In this document: positions 17,866 to 27,070 of the stretch, piece after piece
Layout of the letters: every line of letters starts with the position of its first letter
Numbering within the stretch: position 1 is the stretch's first letter
Source: Streptomyces sp. NRRL S-337
Lineage (GTDB): Bacteria; Actinomycetota; Actinomycetes; Streptomycetales; Streptomycetaceae
NCBI RefSeq assembly: GCF_000720175.1
Contig: NZ_JOIX01000006.1
Location: 1 to 64,000 of the forward strand
Direction: 5' to 3'
Length of the DNA stretch: 64,000 bases
Notes under the pieces: generated by a model
The model's database searches: none
Seen by the model: the letters and a program-made list of their open reading frames with translations, nothing else
Told to the model about the DNA's origin: nothing
Program-made: the position numbers and the translations under genes

Positions 17866-18393
17866 ATGCACTGCCCCTTCTGCAGGCACCCCGACAGCCG
17901 GGTGGTCGACAGCCGGACCACGGACGACGGGACGGCGATCCGCCGGCGCCGTCAGTGCCCCGACTGCTCCCGCCGTTTCACGACCGTCGAGACGGCGTCC
18001 CTGATGGTGATCAAGCGGAGCGGGGTCACCGAGCCCTTCAGCCGCAACAAGGTCATCGCCGGGGTGCGGAAGGCGTGCCAGGGTCGCCCGGTCACCGAGG
18101 ACGCACTCGCCAAGCTCGGCCAGCGGGTCGAGGAAGCGGTGCGCGCGACCGGCAGCGCCGAGCTGTCCACCCATGACGTCGGGCTCGCCATACTGGGCCC
18201 GCTGCAGGAACTCGACCTCGTCGCGTACCTGCGCTTCGCGTCCGTTTACCGGGCCTTCGATTCGCTCGAGGACTTCGAGGCGGCCATTGCCGAGCTGCGG
18301 GAGCAGCGCGAGCAGGGCCCGCCCGGCCCGGGCTGCGGGAGTGACGGGGAGGCCGACGCGGCCGTTCCCGCGCCCGCCACCGCCGCCGACTGA
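17866..18393 (+). CDS. nrdR: Transcriptional repressor NrdR
   Basis: 175-residue repressor of ribonucleotide reductase genes that senses ATP/dATP. The N-terminal zinc ribbon has CPFC and CPDC pairs, and the ATP-cone follows ([24 protein letters not shown]). The C-terminal tail after about residue 150 is variable and Gly/Pro-rich. ATG 17866 follows GAGGAGGG. It is cotranscribed with nrdJ, 123 bases downstream, and its own promoter carries two NrdR boxes. Confidence 0.96.
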   Translation: MHCPFCRHPDSRVVDSRTTDDGTAIRRRRQCPDCSRRFTTVETASLMVIKRSGVTEPFSRNKVIAGVRKACQGRPVTEDALAKLGQRVEEAVRATGSAELSTHDVGLAILGPLQELDLVAYLRFASVYRAFDSLEDFEAAIAELREQREQGPPGPGCGSDGEADAAVPAPATAAD

Positions 18394-18516
18394 GCTCGGC
18401 GCGCATCCAGACCTGTATCGGGGCGAGAGCAGGGCGCCCCGGTAGCAGAAAGACAAACACCGTGCCACGGAATGCGTGCGCACATATGGGCGTTTGCCCG
18501 TATACAGGGAGGCGGA

Positions 18517-21396
18517 ATGACAGAGACGACGAGCGGCCCGGCACGAGGCTCCCGCGCCAAGGGCAGCAAGGCGAGCAAGGGTCTGCGTATCGAGCGCATT
18601 CACACCACGCCCGGAGTGCATCCGTACGACGAGGTGGAATGGGCGAGCCGTGACGTCGTCATGACCAATTGGCGCGACGGCTCGGTCAATTTCGAGCAGC
18701 GTGGCGTCGAGTTCCCCGAGTTCTGGTCGGTGAACGCGGTCAACATCGTCACGAGCAAGTACTTCCGTGGCGCGGTGGGCTCCCCGAGCCGTGAGTCGAG
18801 CCTCAAGCAGCTGATCGACCGCGTGGTCAAGACCTACCGCAAGAGCGGTGAGGAGAACGGTTACTTCGCCTCCCCGGCGGACGCCGAGATCTTCGAGCAC
18901 GAGCTGGCGTACGCCCTGCTGCACCAGGTCTTCAGCTTCAACTCCCCGGTGTGGTTCAACGTCGGCACCAAGCAGCCGCAGCAGGTCAGCGCCTGCTTCA
19001 TCCTGTCCGTGGACGACTCCATGGAGTCGATCCTGGACTGGTACAAGGAAGAGGGGATGATCTTCAAGGGTGGCTCCGGTGCCGGTCTGAACCTCTCCCG
19101 CATCCGCTCCTCCAAGGAACTGCTCTCCTCCGGTGGCAACGCCTCCGGCCCGGTCTCCTTCATGCGCGGCGCCGACGCCTCCGCCGGAACGATCAAGTCC
19201 GGTGGCGCCACCCGACGTGCGGCCAAGATGGTCGTGCTCGACGTCGACCACCCGGACGTCGAGGCCTTCATCGAGACCAAGGTGAAGGAGGAGGAGAAGA
19301 TCCGCGCGCTGCGCGACGCGGGCTTCGACATGGACCTGGGCGGCGACGACATCACGTCCGTCCAGTACCAGAACGCCAACAACTCGGTCCGCGTGAACGA
19401 CGAGTTCATGAAGGCCGTCGAGTCCGGCTCGAAGTTCGGCCTGCGCGGCCGCCTGACCGGTGAGGTCATCGAGGAGGTCGACGCCAAGGGCCTGTTCCGC
19501 AAGATGGCGGAGGCCGCCTGGGCGTGCGCCGACCCCGGCATCCAGTACGACGACACCATCAACCACTGGCACACCTCGCCGGAGACGGGCCGGATCACCG
19601 CCTCCAACCCGTGCAGTGAGTACATGCACCTGGACAACTCCTCGTGCAACCTCGCCTCGCTCAACCTCCTGAAGTTCCTGCGCGACGACGACCTGGGCAA
19701 CCAGTCCTTCGACGCGGAGCGCTTCGCCAAGGTCGTCGAGCTGGTCATCACCGCAATGGACATCTCCATCTGCTTCGCCGACTTCCCCACCCAGAAGATC
19801 GGTGAGACCACCCGCGCCTACCGCCAGCTGGGCATCGGCTACGCCAACCTGGGCGCCCTGCTGATGGCCACCGGCCACGCCTACGACTCCGACGGCGGCC
19901 GCGCGCTGGCGGGTGCCATCACCTCCCTGATGACCGGCACCTCCTACCGCCGCTCCGCCGAACTGGCCGCGGTCGTCGGCCCGTACGACGGCTACGCCCG
20001 GAACGCCGACGCCCACAAGCGCGTCATGAAGCAGCACTCGGACGCCAATGCCACCGCGGTGCGCATGGACGACCTGGACACCCCGGTCTGGGCCGCGGCC
20101 ACCGAGGCCTGGCAGGACGTGCTGCGCCTCGGCGAGAAGAACGGCTTCCGCAACGCCCAGGCGTCCGTGCTGGCCCCGACCGGCACGATCGGCCTGATGA
20201 TGGACTGCGACACCACGGGTGTCGAGCCGGACCTGGCGCTGGTCAAGTTCAAGAAGCTGGTCGGCGGCGGCTCCATGCAGATCGTGAACAACACGGTCCC
20301 CAAGGCGCTCAAGCGGCTCGGCTACCAGCCCGAGCAGGTCGAGGCGATCGTCGCGCACATCGCCGACCACGGCAATGTCGTCAACGCCCCGGGCCTCAAG
20401 CCGGAGCACTACGAGGTCTTCGACTGCGCCATGGGCGAGCGCTCCATCTCCCCGATGGGCCACGTCCGCATGATGGCCGCCGCCCAGCCGTTCCTGTCCG
20501 GTGCCATCTCCAAGACGGTCAACGTCCCGGAGACGGCCACCGTGGAGGAGATCGAGGACGTCTACTTCCAGGGCTGGAAGCTCGGCCTGAAGGCGCTGGC
20601 GATCTACCGCGACAACTGCAAGGTCGGCCAGCCGCTCTCCGCCAAGAAGAAGGAGGAGGAGAAGAAGGCGGTGGCCGCGCCGGTCGCCGAGAAGGTCGTC
20701 GAGTACCGCCCGGTCCGCAGGCGCCTCCCCAAGGGCCGTCCGGGGATCACCACCTCCTTCACGGTCGGCGGTGCCGAGGGCTACATGACCGCCAACTCCT
20801 ACCCGGACGACGGTCTTGGTGAGGTCTTCCTGAAGATGTCCAAGCAGGGCTCGACCCTCGCGGGCATGATGGACGCCTTCTCCATCGCGGTGTCCGTCGG
20901 CCTCCAGTACGGCGTCCCGTTGGAGACCTACGTCTCGAAGTTCACCAACATGCGCTTCGAGCCGGCCGGTATGACCGACGACCCGGACGTGCGGATGGCG
21001 CAGTCGATCGTCGACTACATCTTCCGCCGCCTGGCGCTGGACTTCCTGCCGTTCGAGACCCGCTCGGCGCTCGGCATCCACTCCGTCGAGGAGCGCACGC
21101 GCCACCTGGAGACCGGTTCGTACGAGCCGTCCGACGACGAGGTCGACGTCGAGGGCCTGGCCCAGTCGGCGCCGCGCCAGATCGACCCGCCGAAGGAGTC
21201 CACCCCGGCGGTGAAGATCGTCGAGGAGACCGCCGCCCCGGCTCCCAAGCAGGCGCACACCAACGCCGAACTGGTCGAGATGCAGCTGGGCATCAACGCC
21301 GACGCCCCGCTGTGCTTCTCCTGCGGCACGAAGATGCAGCGCGCGGGCAGCTGCTACCTGTGCGAGGGCTGCGGGTCGACCAGCGGCTGCAGCTGA
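18517..21396 (+). CDS. nrdJ: Class II (B12-dependent) ribonucleotide reductase
   Basis: Adenosylcobalamin-dependent reductase of 959 residues that makes deoxynucleotides without needing oxygen. NPCSEYMHLDNSSCNLASLN holds conserved active-site residues, and APTGTIGLMMDCDTTG is also typical. The last 30 residues hold a Cys cluster (CFSCGTKM...CYLCEGCGSTSGC) for re-reduction by thioredoxin or zinc binding. An N-terminal basic, Gly/Ser/Lys-rich stretch precedes the catalytic barrel. ATG 18517 is preceded by AGGGAGG; upstream in-frame codons from 18472 lack a ribosome site. It forms the nrdRJ operon. Confidence 0.97.
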   Translation: MTETTSGPARGSRAKGSKASKGLRIERIHTTPGVHPYDEVEWASRDVVMTNWRDGSVNFEQRGVEFPEFWSVNAVNIVTSKYFRGAVGSPSRESSLKQLIDRVVKTYRKSGEENGYFASPADAEIFEHELAYALLHQVFSFNSPVWFNVGTKQPQQVSACFILSVDDSMESILDWYKEEGMIFKGGSGAGLNLSRIRSSKELLSSGGNASGPVSFMRGADASAGTIKSGGATRRAAKMVVLDVDHPDVEAFIETKVKEEEKIRALRDAGFDMDLGGDDITSVQYQNANNSVRVNDEFMKAVESGSKFGLRGRLTGEVIEEVDAKGLFRKMAEAAWACADPGIQYDDTINHWHTSPETGRITASNPCSEYMHLDNSSCNLASLNLLKFLRDDDLGNQSFDAERFAKVVELVITAMDISICFADFPTQKIGETTRAYRQLGIGYANLGALLMATGHAYDSDGGRALAGAITSLMTGTSYRRSAELAAVVGPYDGYARNADAHKRVMKQHSDANATAVRMDDLDTPVWAAATEAWQDVLRLGEKNGFRNAQASVLAPTGTIGLMMDCDTTGVEPDLALVKFKKLVGGGSMQIVNNTVPKALKRLGYQPEQVEAIVAHIADHGNVVNAPGLKPEHYEVFDCAMGERSISPMGHVRMMAAAQPFLSGAISKTVNVPETATVEEIEDVYFQGWKLGLKALAIYRDNCKVGQPLSAKKKEEEKKAVAAPVAEKVVEYRPVRRRLPKGRPGITTSFTVGGAEGYMTANSYPDDGLGEVFLKMSKQGSTLAGMMDAFSIAVSVGLQYGVPLETYVSKFTNMRFEPAGMTDDPDVRMAQSIVDYIFRRLALDFLPFETRSALGIHSVEERTRHLETGSYEPSDDEVDVEGLAQSAPRQIDPPKESTPAVKIVEETAAPAPKQAHTNAELVEMQLGINADAPLCFSCGTKMQRAGSCYLCEGCGSTSGCS

Positions 21397-21403
21397 GCCG
21401 GTG

Positions 21404-21439
21404 ACGGGCCGCGCCGGAGAGGTCTTCGGAGCGGCCCGT
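21404..21439 (+). terminator. Hairpin after nrdJ
   Basis: ACGGGCCGC (21404-21412) pairs with GCGGCCCGT (21431-21439) across an 18-base loop just after the nrdJ stop. The long loop makes it a weaker call than the hairpin that follows at 21479. Confidence 0.5.
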
Positions 21440-21466
21440 ACGGCCCGGGTGACGGGCTGAGAGGGC

Positions 21467-22736
21467 TCAAGGACGTACGGAGGGGACCGGTCGGGCGCCG
21501 GTCCCCTCCGGCGTGTCCGGGGCGCCGTCGCGGCCGCTCGTCCGGGGGCGGAGCAGCAAGTTCAGGGCCGCGGCGGCCAGCTGGACACCGGCGATGCCGG
21601 CCAGGAGGAGAGCCGGCGGCAGTGCGGCCGCCACGCCGACGAGCGTCGCGCCCACGGCTGCGGCGGTGAACTTCAGTCCTGCCCCCAGGGTGAAGACCTG
21701 CGCCCGGGTCCGCGGCGGCGCGTACGCGGCGCGGATGCGGAGTGTGGCGGTCAGCAACGGACCGTCGCATACGCCCGCAAAGGTGAAGAGGGCCAGGCCG
21801 GCCACGGGGGACGGGATCAGCGCGGCGGCGGCCAGTGCCAGGCCGGTCCCGCACAGGGCGACGGTGGCGAGGCGGTGATCCGGGAGGAGCGCCGGCCGGC
21901 GGGCCACCACCAGTGAGCCGACGAGCGCCCCGATGGCGAACGCGGTCATCAGGGCGCCCCCTGCCCCCCGGGTGTCCCCGGTGGGCGGCGAGCAGCACCG
22001 TAGTGGTGGTGAGACCTCCGAGGCCGCCGAAGGCCAGACAGGTCGCCGCCGTGATGGCGCGCAGCTCACGGGTACGCCACACGGCCGCGAGTCCGGCCAC
22101 GAGGTCCGCGCGCAGGGTGGTGGCCGGTGCGGCGCCGGACGCCGGCTGTTCCGCGGGCCCGTATGGCAGTCCGCCGGACAGCGCCGCTCCGAGGGCCGCC
22201 GCGACCCCGAGGAGCAGTGTGGCCGCGCCGGGTGAGGCCAGTGCGGCCACCGCGCTGACCACGGCGGGCCCGGCGACCGAGGCGGCGTTGTAGACCGTCG
22301 CGTCCAGGGCGTAGGCCCGGTCGCGCCGTGCGCCCGCCGGCAGCAGGACGGCGATCAGGCTGGAGAGACCTCCGGAGACGACCGGGCCGCAAGCGCCGCC
22401 GGCCAGGGCGACGGCCAGCGTCACCGGCAGTGGGGCCCGCCCGAGGAGCTGCGACAGTACGGCGATGGCCGCGGCGAAACCGCCCAGCGCCCCGAGGTAG
22501 CACAGTCGCAGGTGGCGCACCCGGGGAGCGAGGGCGCCCACCAGGGGAGCGGCGATCACATGGGGTGCCATCCAGGCGGTGAGGACGAACGCGCCCTGCG
22601 CCGCGCTCCCGGTCCGTTGTACCGCCAGCAGGACGACCGCCACGGCCGTCCCTTCATCGGCGAGGCGGGCGAAGAAGGCGGTGGCCAGATAGAGCGGTAA
22701 TCCTGAGCGTTCCCTCAGGGCGGGCTGTCGCGGCAT
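21467..22736 (-). pseudogene. MFS transporter with a frameshift
   Basis: Major facilitator superfamily exporter-like gene read from ATG 22736. The first frame gives about 255 residues of membrane segments up to LLAAHRGHP, then turns into Arg/Pro-rich nonsense. A second frame resumes with GALMTAFAIGALVGSLVV and runs through more membrane segments to the stop at 21467. Removing one base from the six-C run at 21964-21969 joins the two frames cleanly. It may be a real inactivating indel or a sequencing error in a homopolymer. The restored protein would be about 420 residues, normal for MFS. A palindromic operator lies upstream (22784-22815). Confidence 0.85.
21479..21509. terminator. Strong hairpin between nrdJ and MFS gene
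   Basis: Perfect 12-bp stem GGAGGGGACCGG (21479-21490) and CCGGTCCCCTCC (21498-21509) with a 7-base loop. It lies inside the last codons of the leftward MFS gene and could end transcription coming from nrdJ. Confidence 0.65.
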
Positions 22737-22783
22737 GCGCTTCTCCAGGTGTCCGGTGAGCCGTCCTCAGCCCAAAGGATGCG

Positions 22784-22815
22784 GCGTAACGGCTAATTGA
22801 CACAAGCCGTTACGC
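22784..22815. promoter_or_regulatory. 11-bp inverted repeat in divergent promoter
   Basis: GCGTAACGGCT (22784-22794) and AGCCGTTACGC (22805-22815) are perfect inverted repeats with a 10-base spacer that contains most of a TTGACA (22797-22802). They lie between the leftward MFS gene and the rightward CGNR regulator, so this is a good candidate operator for that regulator. Confidence 0.72.
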
Positions 22816-22849
22816 TGGAGGAGTGTGAACGGGACCATGGGTGTGCGCC

Positions 22850-23437
22850 ATGAGCGCGGAGAGCGGGGAGTCCGTGACGGCTGAGGCGGCGGGGATGCGT
22901 GGGTTCCGGCCCGCGGACCGGCTGAAGGATCTGGTGAATGCGGTACGCGCGGATCCTGGTATCTCCCGGGAGGCGCTGGCCGGGCTGCTCACGCGCCACG
23001 GGGAACGCCCGGAGGACCTCACCGAGCAGGCGTTCACCGGAGAGGACGCCGAGGGGCTGCGGGCGGCCGCGTACCGGCTCGGCGCTCTCCTCGCCGAGCC
23101 CGACGTCGACCGGGCCGCCCACGCCATCAATGCACTGCTGACCGAATGCGGCGCCCGTCCGCGCCTCTCACGGCACGACGGACACACCTGGCACCTGCAC
23201 ATCGACCGGGGGGACGACGCGACCTGGGCCGAGTGGTTCACCGCCTCAAGTGCCCTGGCGCTGTCGCAGATCCTCACCGAGTACGGCCGGATGCCCTGGG
23301 GGGAATGCGCCGCTCCGGGGTGCACCACGCTCTATCTGGGCACCGGCCCCGGGAGCGCGCGCCGCTACTGCTCGACCGCCTGCGCGTCACGGGCACGGGT
23401 CGCGGCGCACCGCCGCCGCAAGAGGGAGGGCGGATAG
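22850..23437 (+). CDS. CGNR/ABATE-type zinc-finger regulator
   Basis: 195-residue protein with the layout of the CGNR family: an N-terminal ligand-sensing ABATE-like region and a C-terminal zinc knuckle, CAAPGCTTLYL...RRYCSTACASRARVAAHRRRK. The signature CGNR is CASR here, but the spacing and basic tail match. Such proteins act as DNA-binding regulators beside transporters and detoxifying enzymes. No clear Shine-Dalgarno is present. ATG 22850 is preferred, and GTG 22841 in the same frame is possible. It is divergent from the frameshifted MFS gene and shares its operator. Confidence 0.8.
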   Translation: MSAESGESVTAEAAGMRGFRPADRLKDLVNAVRADPGISREALAGLLTRHGERPEDLTEQAFTGEDAEGLRAAAYRLGALLAEPDVDRAAHAINALLTECGARPRLSRHDGHTWHLHIDRGDDATWAEWFTASSALALSQILTEYGRMPWGECAAPGCTTLYLGTGPGSARRYCSTACASRARVAAHRRRKREGG

Positions 23438-23503
23438 CGGCGCGCTCCCAGGGGCAGTCAAGCGGCGCGGACCGCTCCGGCGGGTGCCGCGGGAACGCCT
23501 TGG

Positions 23504-24025
23504 TCAGTGCCCCATCAGCCGGGCGAAGTCGGCCGGTTCGGCGTCGTAGCCCCGGAGCGCGGAGTTGAAGCGCCAGTTGCCCGTCTCGTCCCGGATGAAC
23601 TCGGCGACCGTCGTGGCGGTCGACTCCGCGACCTCGGCGAAGCCGTGTGAGGCCAGGTCGGTGTAGCCCTCGCGGATGCGTACGGCCGCGTTGGCGACGT
23701 CGCCGAAGGTGATGCGGTCTTCGCCCTGCTGGATGGCCACGCCGACGACCACCCGTACGTAGGTCTCGGACAGCCGGTCCAGTTCCAGCGTCATGATCTC
23801 GTCCCAGCCGAAACCCTGGCCCGTCCGGCTGTCGCGGTTCAGGCTGATGGTTCCGTCGGGCGACCGGCTGTCGAAGTGCACCAGGTAGGCCGGGTCGCCG
23901 TGCGGGGCGTCGGCCGGATAGGGCGCCGCGACGATGTCGAGGTCATGGTCCGGCGCGCCCAGCGGGCTCGGATCCCATTTGAGCGCTACTTCGACCTTTT
24001 CGATCCCTTTGTTGAGCGTGCTCAC
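23504..24025 (-). CDS. TerD-family protein
   Basis: 173-residue TerD-fold calcium-binding protein of the tellurite-resistance/stress family. Typical motifs are VALKWDP, DHDLDI, DGTISLNRDSRTG and GYDAE near the end. GTG 24025 (MSTLNKGIEKVEV) is chosen because GGGAAGGGAAG precedes it and TerD proteins begin this way; the frame is open to 24112. It stands alone, without other ter genes nearby. The exact role of single TerD paralogues in Streptomyces is unclear. Confidence 0.9.
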   Translation of the reverse strand: MSTLNKGIEKVEVALKWDPSPLGAPDHDLDIVAAPYPADAPHGDPAYLVHFDSRSPDGTISLNRDSRTGQGFGWDEIMTLELDRLSETYVRVVVGVAIQQGEDRITFGDVANAAVRIREGYTDLASHGFAEVAESTATTVAEFIRDETGNWRFNSALRGYDAEPADFARLMGH

Positions 24026-24233
24026 CGGGCTTCCCTTCCCTCGTCCCCCGGGGGTGCGGAACCGCCGACGTGGTGGCGCGGACGGGCCCCGGGACTTCCC
24101 GTTGGCGACCATCGTGCCACGCTCCGTGGCCGAGGGTGCCGGAGAACTTCCGCTGGTCAGAGGTGACTTGATGCCGTTGCTGTTGGCCGGAAAATGCCCT
24201 TGGCGGCTCGGGGAGGGATGTTCCGTATGTGTC

Positions 24234-24821
24234 TCAGGGCGCCTTCTGGTTCCAGAGATGGCGCAGATGGCCGTCGAGGACGTCCAGGGCGGTGGCGGGG
24301 GACAGGTGGCCGATCAGGACATGGGTGGTGAGGCCGTCGGCGAGGGCGAGGAGCGTGCGTGCTGCCCGCTCCGGGTCTTCGGTGTCGGAAGCCTCGGAGA
24401 TCAGTCGCGTGAACACTGTCTGCAGACCTGTGTAGTTGCTGCGCAGGATTTCGGCCAGTGGTGGGCTGACGGCGGCTTGCGCCACGAAGGCGAGCCAGAC
24501 CCGGGCCTCGGCCCGGTGCTCGTCCCGGAGCAGTGAGACCTCGGTTGCGGCGTGGCCCAACGCCGTGCGTGCCGACTGTGCGGGCGAGGCGGTGAGCCGT
24601 GCCGACACCCGTGCGCCGACCCGCTCGCCGATGTGGCCGAGCGCGAAGACCAGCATCTCCTCCTTGGTCCGGAAGCAGCGCTGGACGGCTCCCATGGACA
24701 CGTCGGCGCGCGCCGCGACATCGCGGAGCGTCACACCCTCCAGTCCGCTCTCGTCGGCGAGTTGGCACACCGCCTCGGCGATCTGCCGACGTCGGCCCTC
24801 GTGGTCCACCTGCTTGGGCAT
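24234..24821 (-). CDS. TetR-family regulator next to amidase
   Basis: 195-residue TetR/AcrR repressor. The N-terminal helix-turn-helix is EGVTLRDVAARADVSMGAVQRCFRTKEEML; the rest is the helical ligand and dimer domain. It is divergent from the amidase at 24964. The 142-base gap holds a perfect 14-bp palindrome (24882-24895) that could be its operator. The inducer is unknown. Confidence 0.9.
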   Translation of the reverse strand: MPKQVDHEGRRRQIAEAVCQLADESGLEGVTLRDVAARADVSMGAVQRCFRTKEEMLVFALGHIGERVGARVSARLTASPAQSARTALGHAATEVSLLRDEHRAEARVWLAFVAQAAVSPPLAEILRSNYTGLQTVFTRLISEASDTEDPERAARTLLALADGLTTHVLIGHLSPATALDVLDGHLRHLWNQKAP

Positions 24822-24881
24822 CCCGTGCGCTCCGGTTTATTCGATGCGGGCGTATCGCTGGCAAGGTTACGATGCCGAAGT

Positions 24882-24895
24882 GATGCAGGTGCATC
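24882..24895. promoter_or_regulatory. Palindromic operator candidate, TetR/amidase
   Basis: GATGCAGGTGCATC is a perfect dyad (GATGCA, GG, TGCATC) about 70 bases before the amidase start and 60 before the tetR start. A further half-site CGATGC lies at 24842. Confidence 0.6.
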
Positions 24896-24963
24896 GGAAA
24901 AGGGTCGGCCTGGTACCCGCGGCGGAACGTGCGACGTCCGGTCCCGGGCCCGAAAGGGGAGAA

Positions 24964-26376
24964 ATGCACAGCGTGTTGTGGAAGCTGACCGCCGCTGCCC
25001 AGGCGGCGGCGGTGCGCGACGGAGAGGTGTCGGCGGTGGAGCTGGTTGATGCGCACCTGGCGCGGATCGCCGAGGTCAACTCGGCCGTCAATGCCGTCAC
25101 TCAGCTGCTCGCCGAGCGTGCCCGGACCGAAGCGGCGGCGGTCGACCGCAAGCGCGCCGAGGGGGCGGAGCTGGGGCCGCTGGCCGGGGTGCCGTTCACG
25201 GTGAAGGAGAGCACCGCCATCGAGGGCGTACCGACGACCTTCGGCGCGGGGCGCTTCCGTGACCTCGTCGCACGCTCCGATGCGCCCCCGGTGGCAAGGC
25301 TGCGCGCGGCGGGCGCCATCCCCCTCGGACACAGCAACATGCCGACGCTCATCCTGGCCGGTGTCCACACCCGGAGCGAGCTGTTCGGTGACACCGCGAA
25401 CCCCTGGAGTGGGGCGGTCACCCCGGGTGGCACCAGTGGTGGCGACGGTGCGGCCGTGGCGAGCGGCATGGCTCCGCTCGGCCTCGGCAACGACTCCGGG
25501 GGGTCGGTGCGCATCCCGGCGTCCTTCTGTGGTGTGGCCGGACTCAAGCCCACCTACGGGCGGTTCGCCGCCGATCACCGCATCGGGCCCGACGATCCCA
25601 CCCTCGCGGCCCAGTTCCTCGTGGTAGACGGGCCGTTGGCCCGTACGGTCGGTGATCTCCGGCTCGCCTACGAGGTGCTGGCCGGAGCCGATCCCCGCGA
25701 CCCGAGGGCGGTACCGGTGCCCCTGTACGGCGAGCCGCTGAAGCGGCCCGTCAAGGTGGCGATGGTGACCGACCCGGGTGGGCACGGTGTGCACCCTTCG
25801 GTGCGCAGGGCGGTGGAGAGTGCCGCGGACGCGCTCCGGGACGCCGGGTACGAGGTGAGCGAGGTGGCTGATGTGCCGCGGCTGGACGAGGCCCTGGAGG
25901 CGTACGCCCGCATGACGCGCACCGAGTTCGCCACCACCTGGCCGGTGGTCAAGCCGCTGCTCGGCGAGGGCGGGCACCGCTACATCGAGCGGGGCATGGC
26001 GGAGGTCGCTCCGGTGGGGCTGACCGAGTACCTGCGGCTGACCGGCGTGCGGATGGGCATCCAACGGGACTGGGCGCAGTTCCTGGACGAGTATCCGCTG
26101 GTCCTGGGCCCGGTGTTCACCGAGCCGCCGTTCGCGCCGGGGGAGGAGGTGCGGGACGACGAGGGCTATCGGCGGGTGCAGAACGCCATGCGGCTGTGTA
26201 CGGCCACCAGCTTCGTGGGGGTCCCCGCGGTCGCCGTGCCCACCGGAGTGGTGGCGGGGCTCCCGTACGGCGTGCAGCTGATCGGCCGCTCCTACCGGGA
26301 GGACCTGTGTCTGGAGGCCGCCGAGGAGGTGGAGCGGCGGCTGGGAGTGCTGACGCCCATCGATCCCCGCCCGTAA
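24964..26376 (+). CDS. Amidase-signature hydrolase
   Basis: 470-residue amidase-signature enzyme that hydrolyses an amide; substrate unknown. The Ser-cisSer-Lys triad is visible: Lys81 in FTVKEST, Ser158 in PGGTSGGDG and Ser181 in NDSGGSVRIPA. Length is normal. ATG 24964 follows GGGGAGAA; the frame upstream to 24436 runs opposite the tetR gene and is not used. It is divergent from the TetR gene and likely under its control. The absence of GatB or GatC neighbours argues against the tRNA amidotransferase subunit GatA. Confidence 0.9.
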   Translation: MHSVLWKLTAAAQAAAVRDGEVSAVELVDAHLARIAEVNSAVNAVTQLLAERARTEAAAVDRKRAEGAELGPLAGVPFTVKESTAIEGVPTTFGAGRFRDLVARSDAPPVARLRAAGAIPLGHSNMPTLILAGVHTRSELFGDTANPWSGAVTPGGTSGGDGAAVASGMAPLGLGNDSGGSVRIPASFCGVAGLKPTYGRFAADHRIGPDDPTLAAQFLVVDGPLARTVGDLRLAYEVLAGADPRDPRAVPVPLYGEPLKRPVKVAMVTDPGGHGVHPSVRRAVESAADALRDAGYEVSEVADVPRLDEALEAYARMTRTEFATTWPVVKPLLGEGGHRYIERGMAEVAPVGLTEYLRLTGVRMGIQRDWAQFLDEYPLVLGPVFTEPPFAPGEEVRDDEGYRRVQNAMRLCTATSFVGVPAVAVPTGVVAGLPYGVQLIGRSYREDLCLEAAEEVERRLGVLTPIDPRP

Positions 26377-26436
26377 GGAAGTTCGGGGTGGTACGCACAG
26401 TGATCCGGATCGGCTCCCGAGCCGTACGATGGCGCG

Positions 26437-27042
26437 GTGCTGGTCAAGTGGATTCGCCTCACCGTAGTGGACCGTCGAGGTTTCGAGCGGGGGCAGCGGA
26501 AATGGGCGGGGCTGCTGGGTGAACCGGGGTTTCGTGGACAGGGCGGCGGATGGAGCCGGGCCCGGCCGGACGTGGCGCATCTGGTCGCCTTCTGGGAGAG
26601 CCGGGCGTTCTACGACTCCTTCATGGCCCGCTCGCACGACCGGCTCGCGGCCGCCCAGACCGGCACCTACAAGGACGCCCAAGTCCGCCTCTTCGAGCAC
26701 GAATTCGATGTGAAGGTGGGCTTCCGGCCGGCGTTCGGTGACGTGGACGTGCTGCGGCTGGCGCACTGCCAGGTGCGCCAGGACCGCGTGGACCACTTCA
26801 TGCTCATGCAGGAGAAGGTCTGGAACCCGGCGATGGCGGGCTCGCCGGGGATGCTCCGGGGGATGCTGGGGCGGGCGCCCGGGGAGGAGTTCCTGGTCCT
26901 CTCGATGTGGCAGTCGGCGGCGGAACGCGGGAAGTACCGGCCCGAACGGGTGGAACGTCTGGCGCTGCGGGCCCAGATAGCCGCGGACGTCCGGGCGATC
27001 GCCGGGGACGTGGTGCGGCTCGAACCGTCCTGGACGGTGTGA
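26437..27042 (+). CDS. YdbC/DUF4937-type protein
   Basis: 201-residue protein that begins VKWIRLTVVDRRGFERGQRKW, as in the YdbC/DUF4937 family. The sequence looks like two antibiotic-monooxygenase-like ferredoxin folds: a first half with HLVAFWESRAFYDSFM, and a second half with HCQVRQDRVDHFMLMQEKVWNPAM. Function is unknown. A TACGAT box (26425-26430) lies six bases before GTG 26437, so it is probably leaderless. It follows the amidase in the same direction. Confidence 0.75.
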   Translation: MLVKWIRLTVVDRRGFERGQRKWAGLLGEPGFRGQGGGWSRARPDVAHLVAFWESRAFYDSFMARSHDRLAAAQTGTYKDAQVRLFEHEFDVKVGFRPAFGDVDVLRLAHCQVRQDRVDHFMLMQEKVWNPAMAGSPGMLRGMLGRAPGEEFLVLSMWQSAAERGKYRPERVERLALRAQIAADVRAIAGDVVRLEPSWTV

Positions 27043-27070
27043 CCGGCCCGGTCCGCCCCGCCTCCCGGAG

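Noticed and set aside
18394..18516. Cobalamin riboswitch before nrdJ
   Set aside because: The gap is short and lacks a B12-box motif; control fits the NrdR boxes upstream of nrdR.
17686..21258. Long leftward open frame opposite nrdR-nrdJ
   Set aside because: Composition is antisense-like and the plus strand encodes full NrdR and NrdJ.
24964..26376. GatA subunit of glutamyl-tRNA amidotransferase
   Set aside because: No gatB or gatC beside it, and it is paired with a TetR regulator; a stand-alone amidase is more likely.
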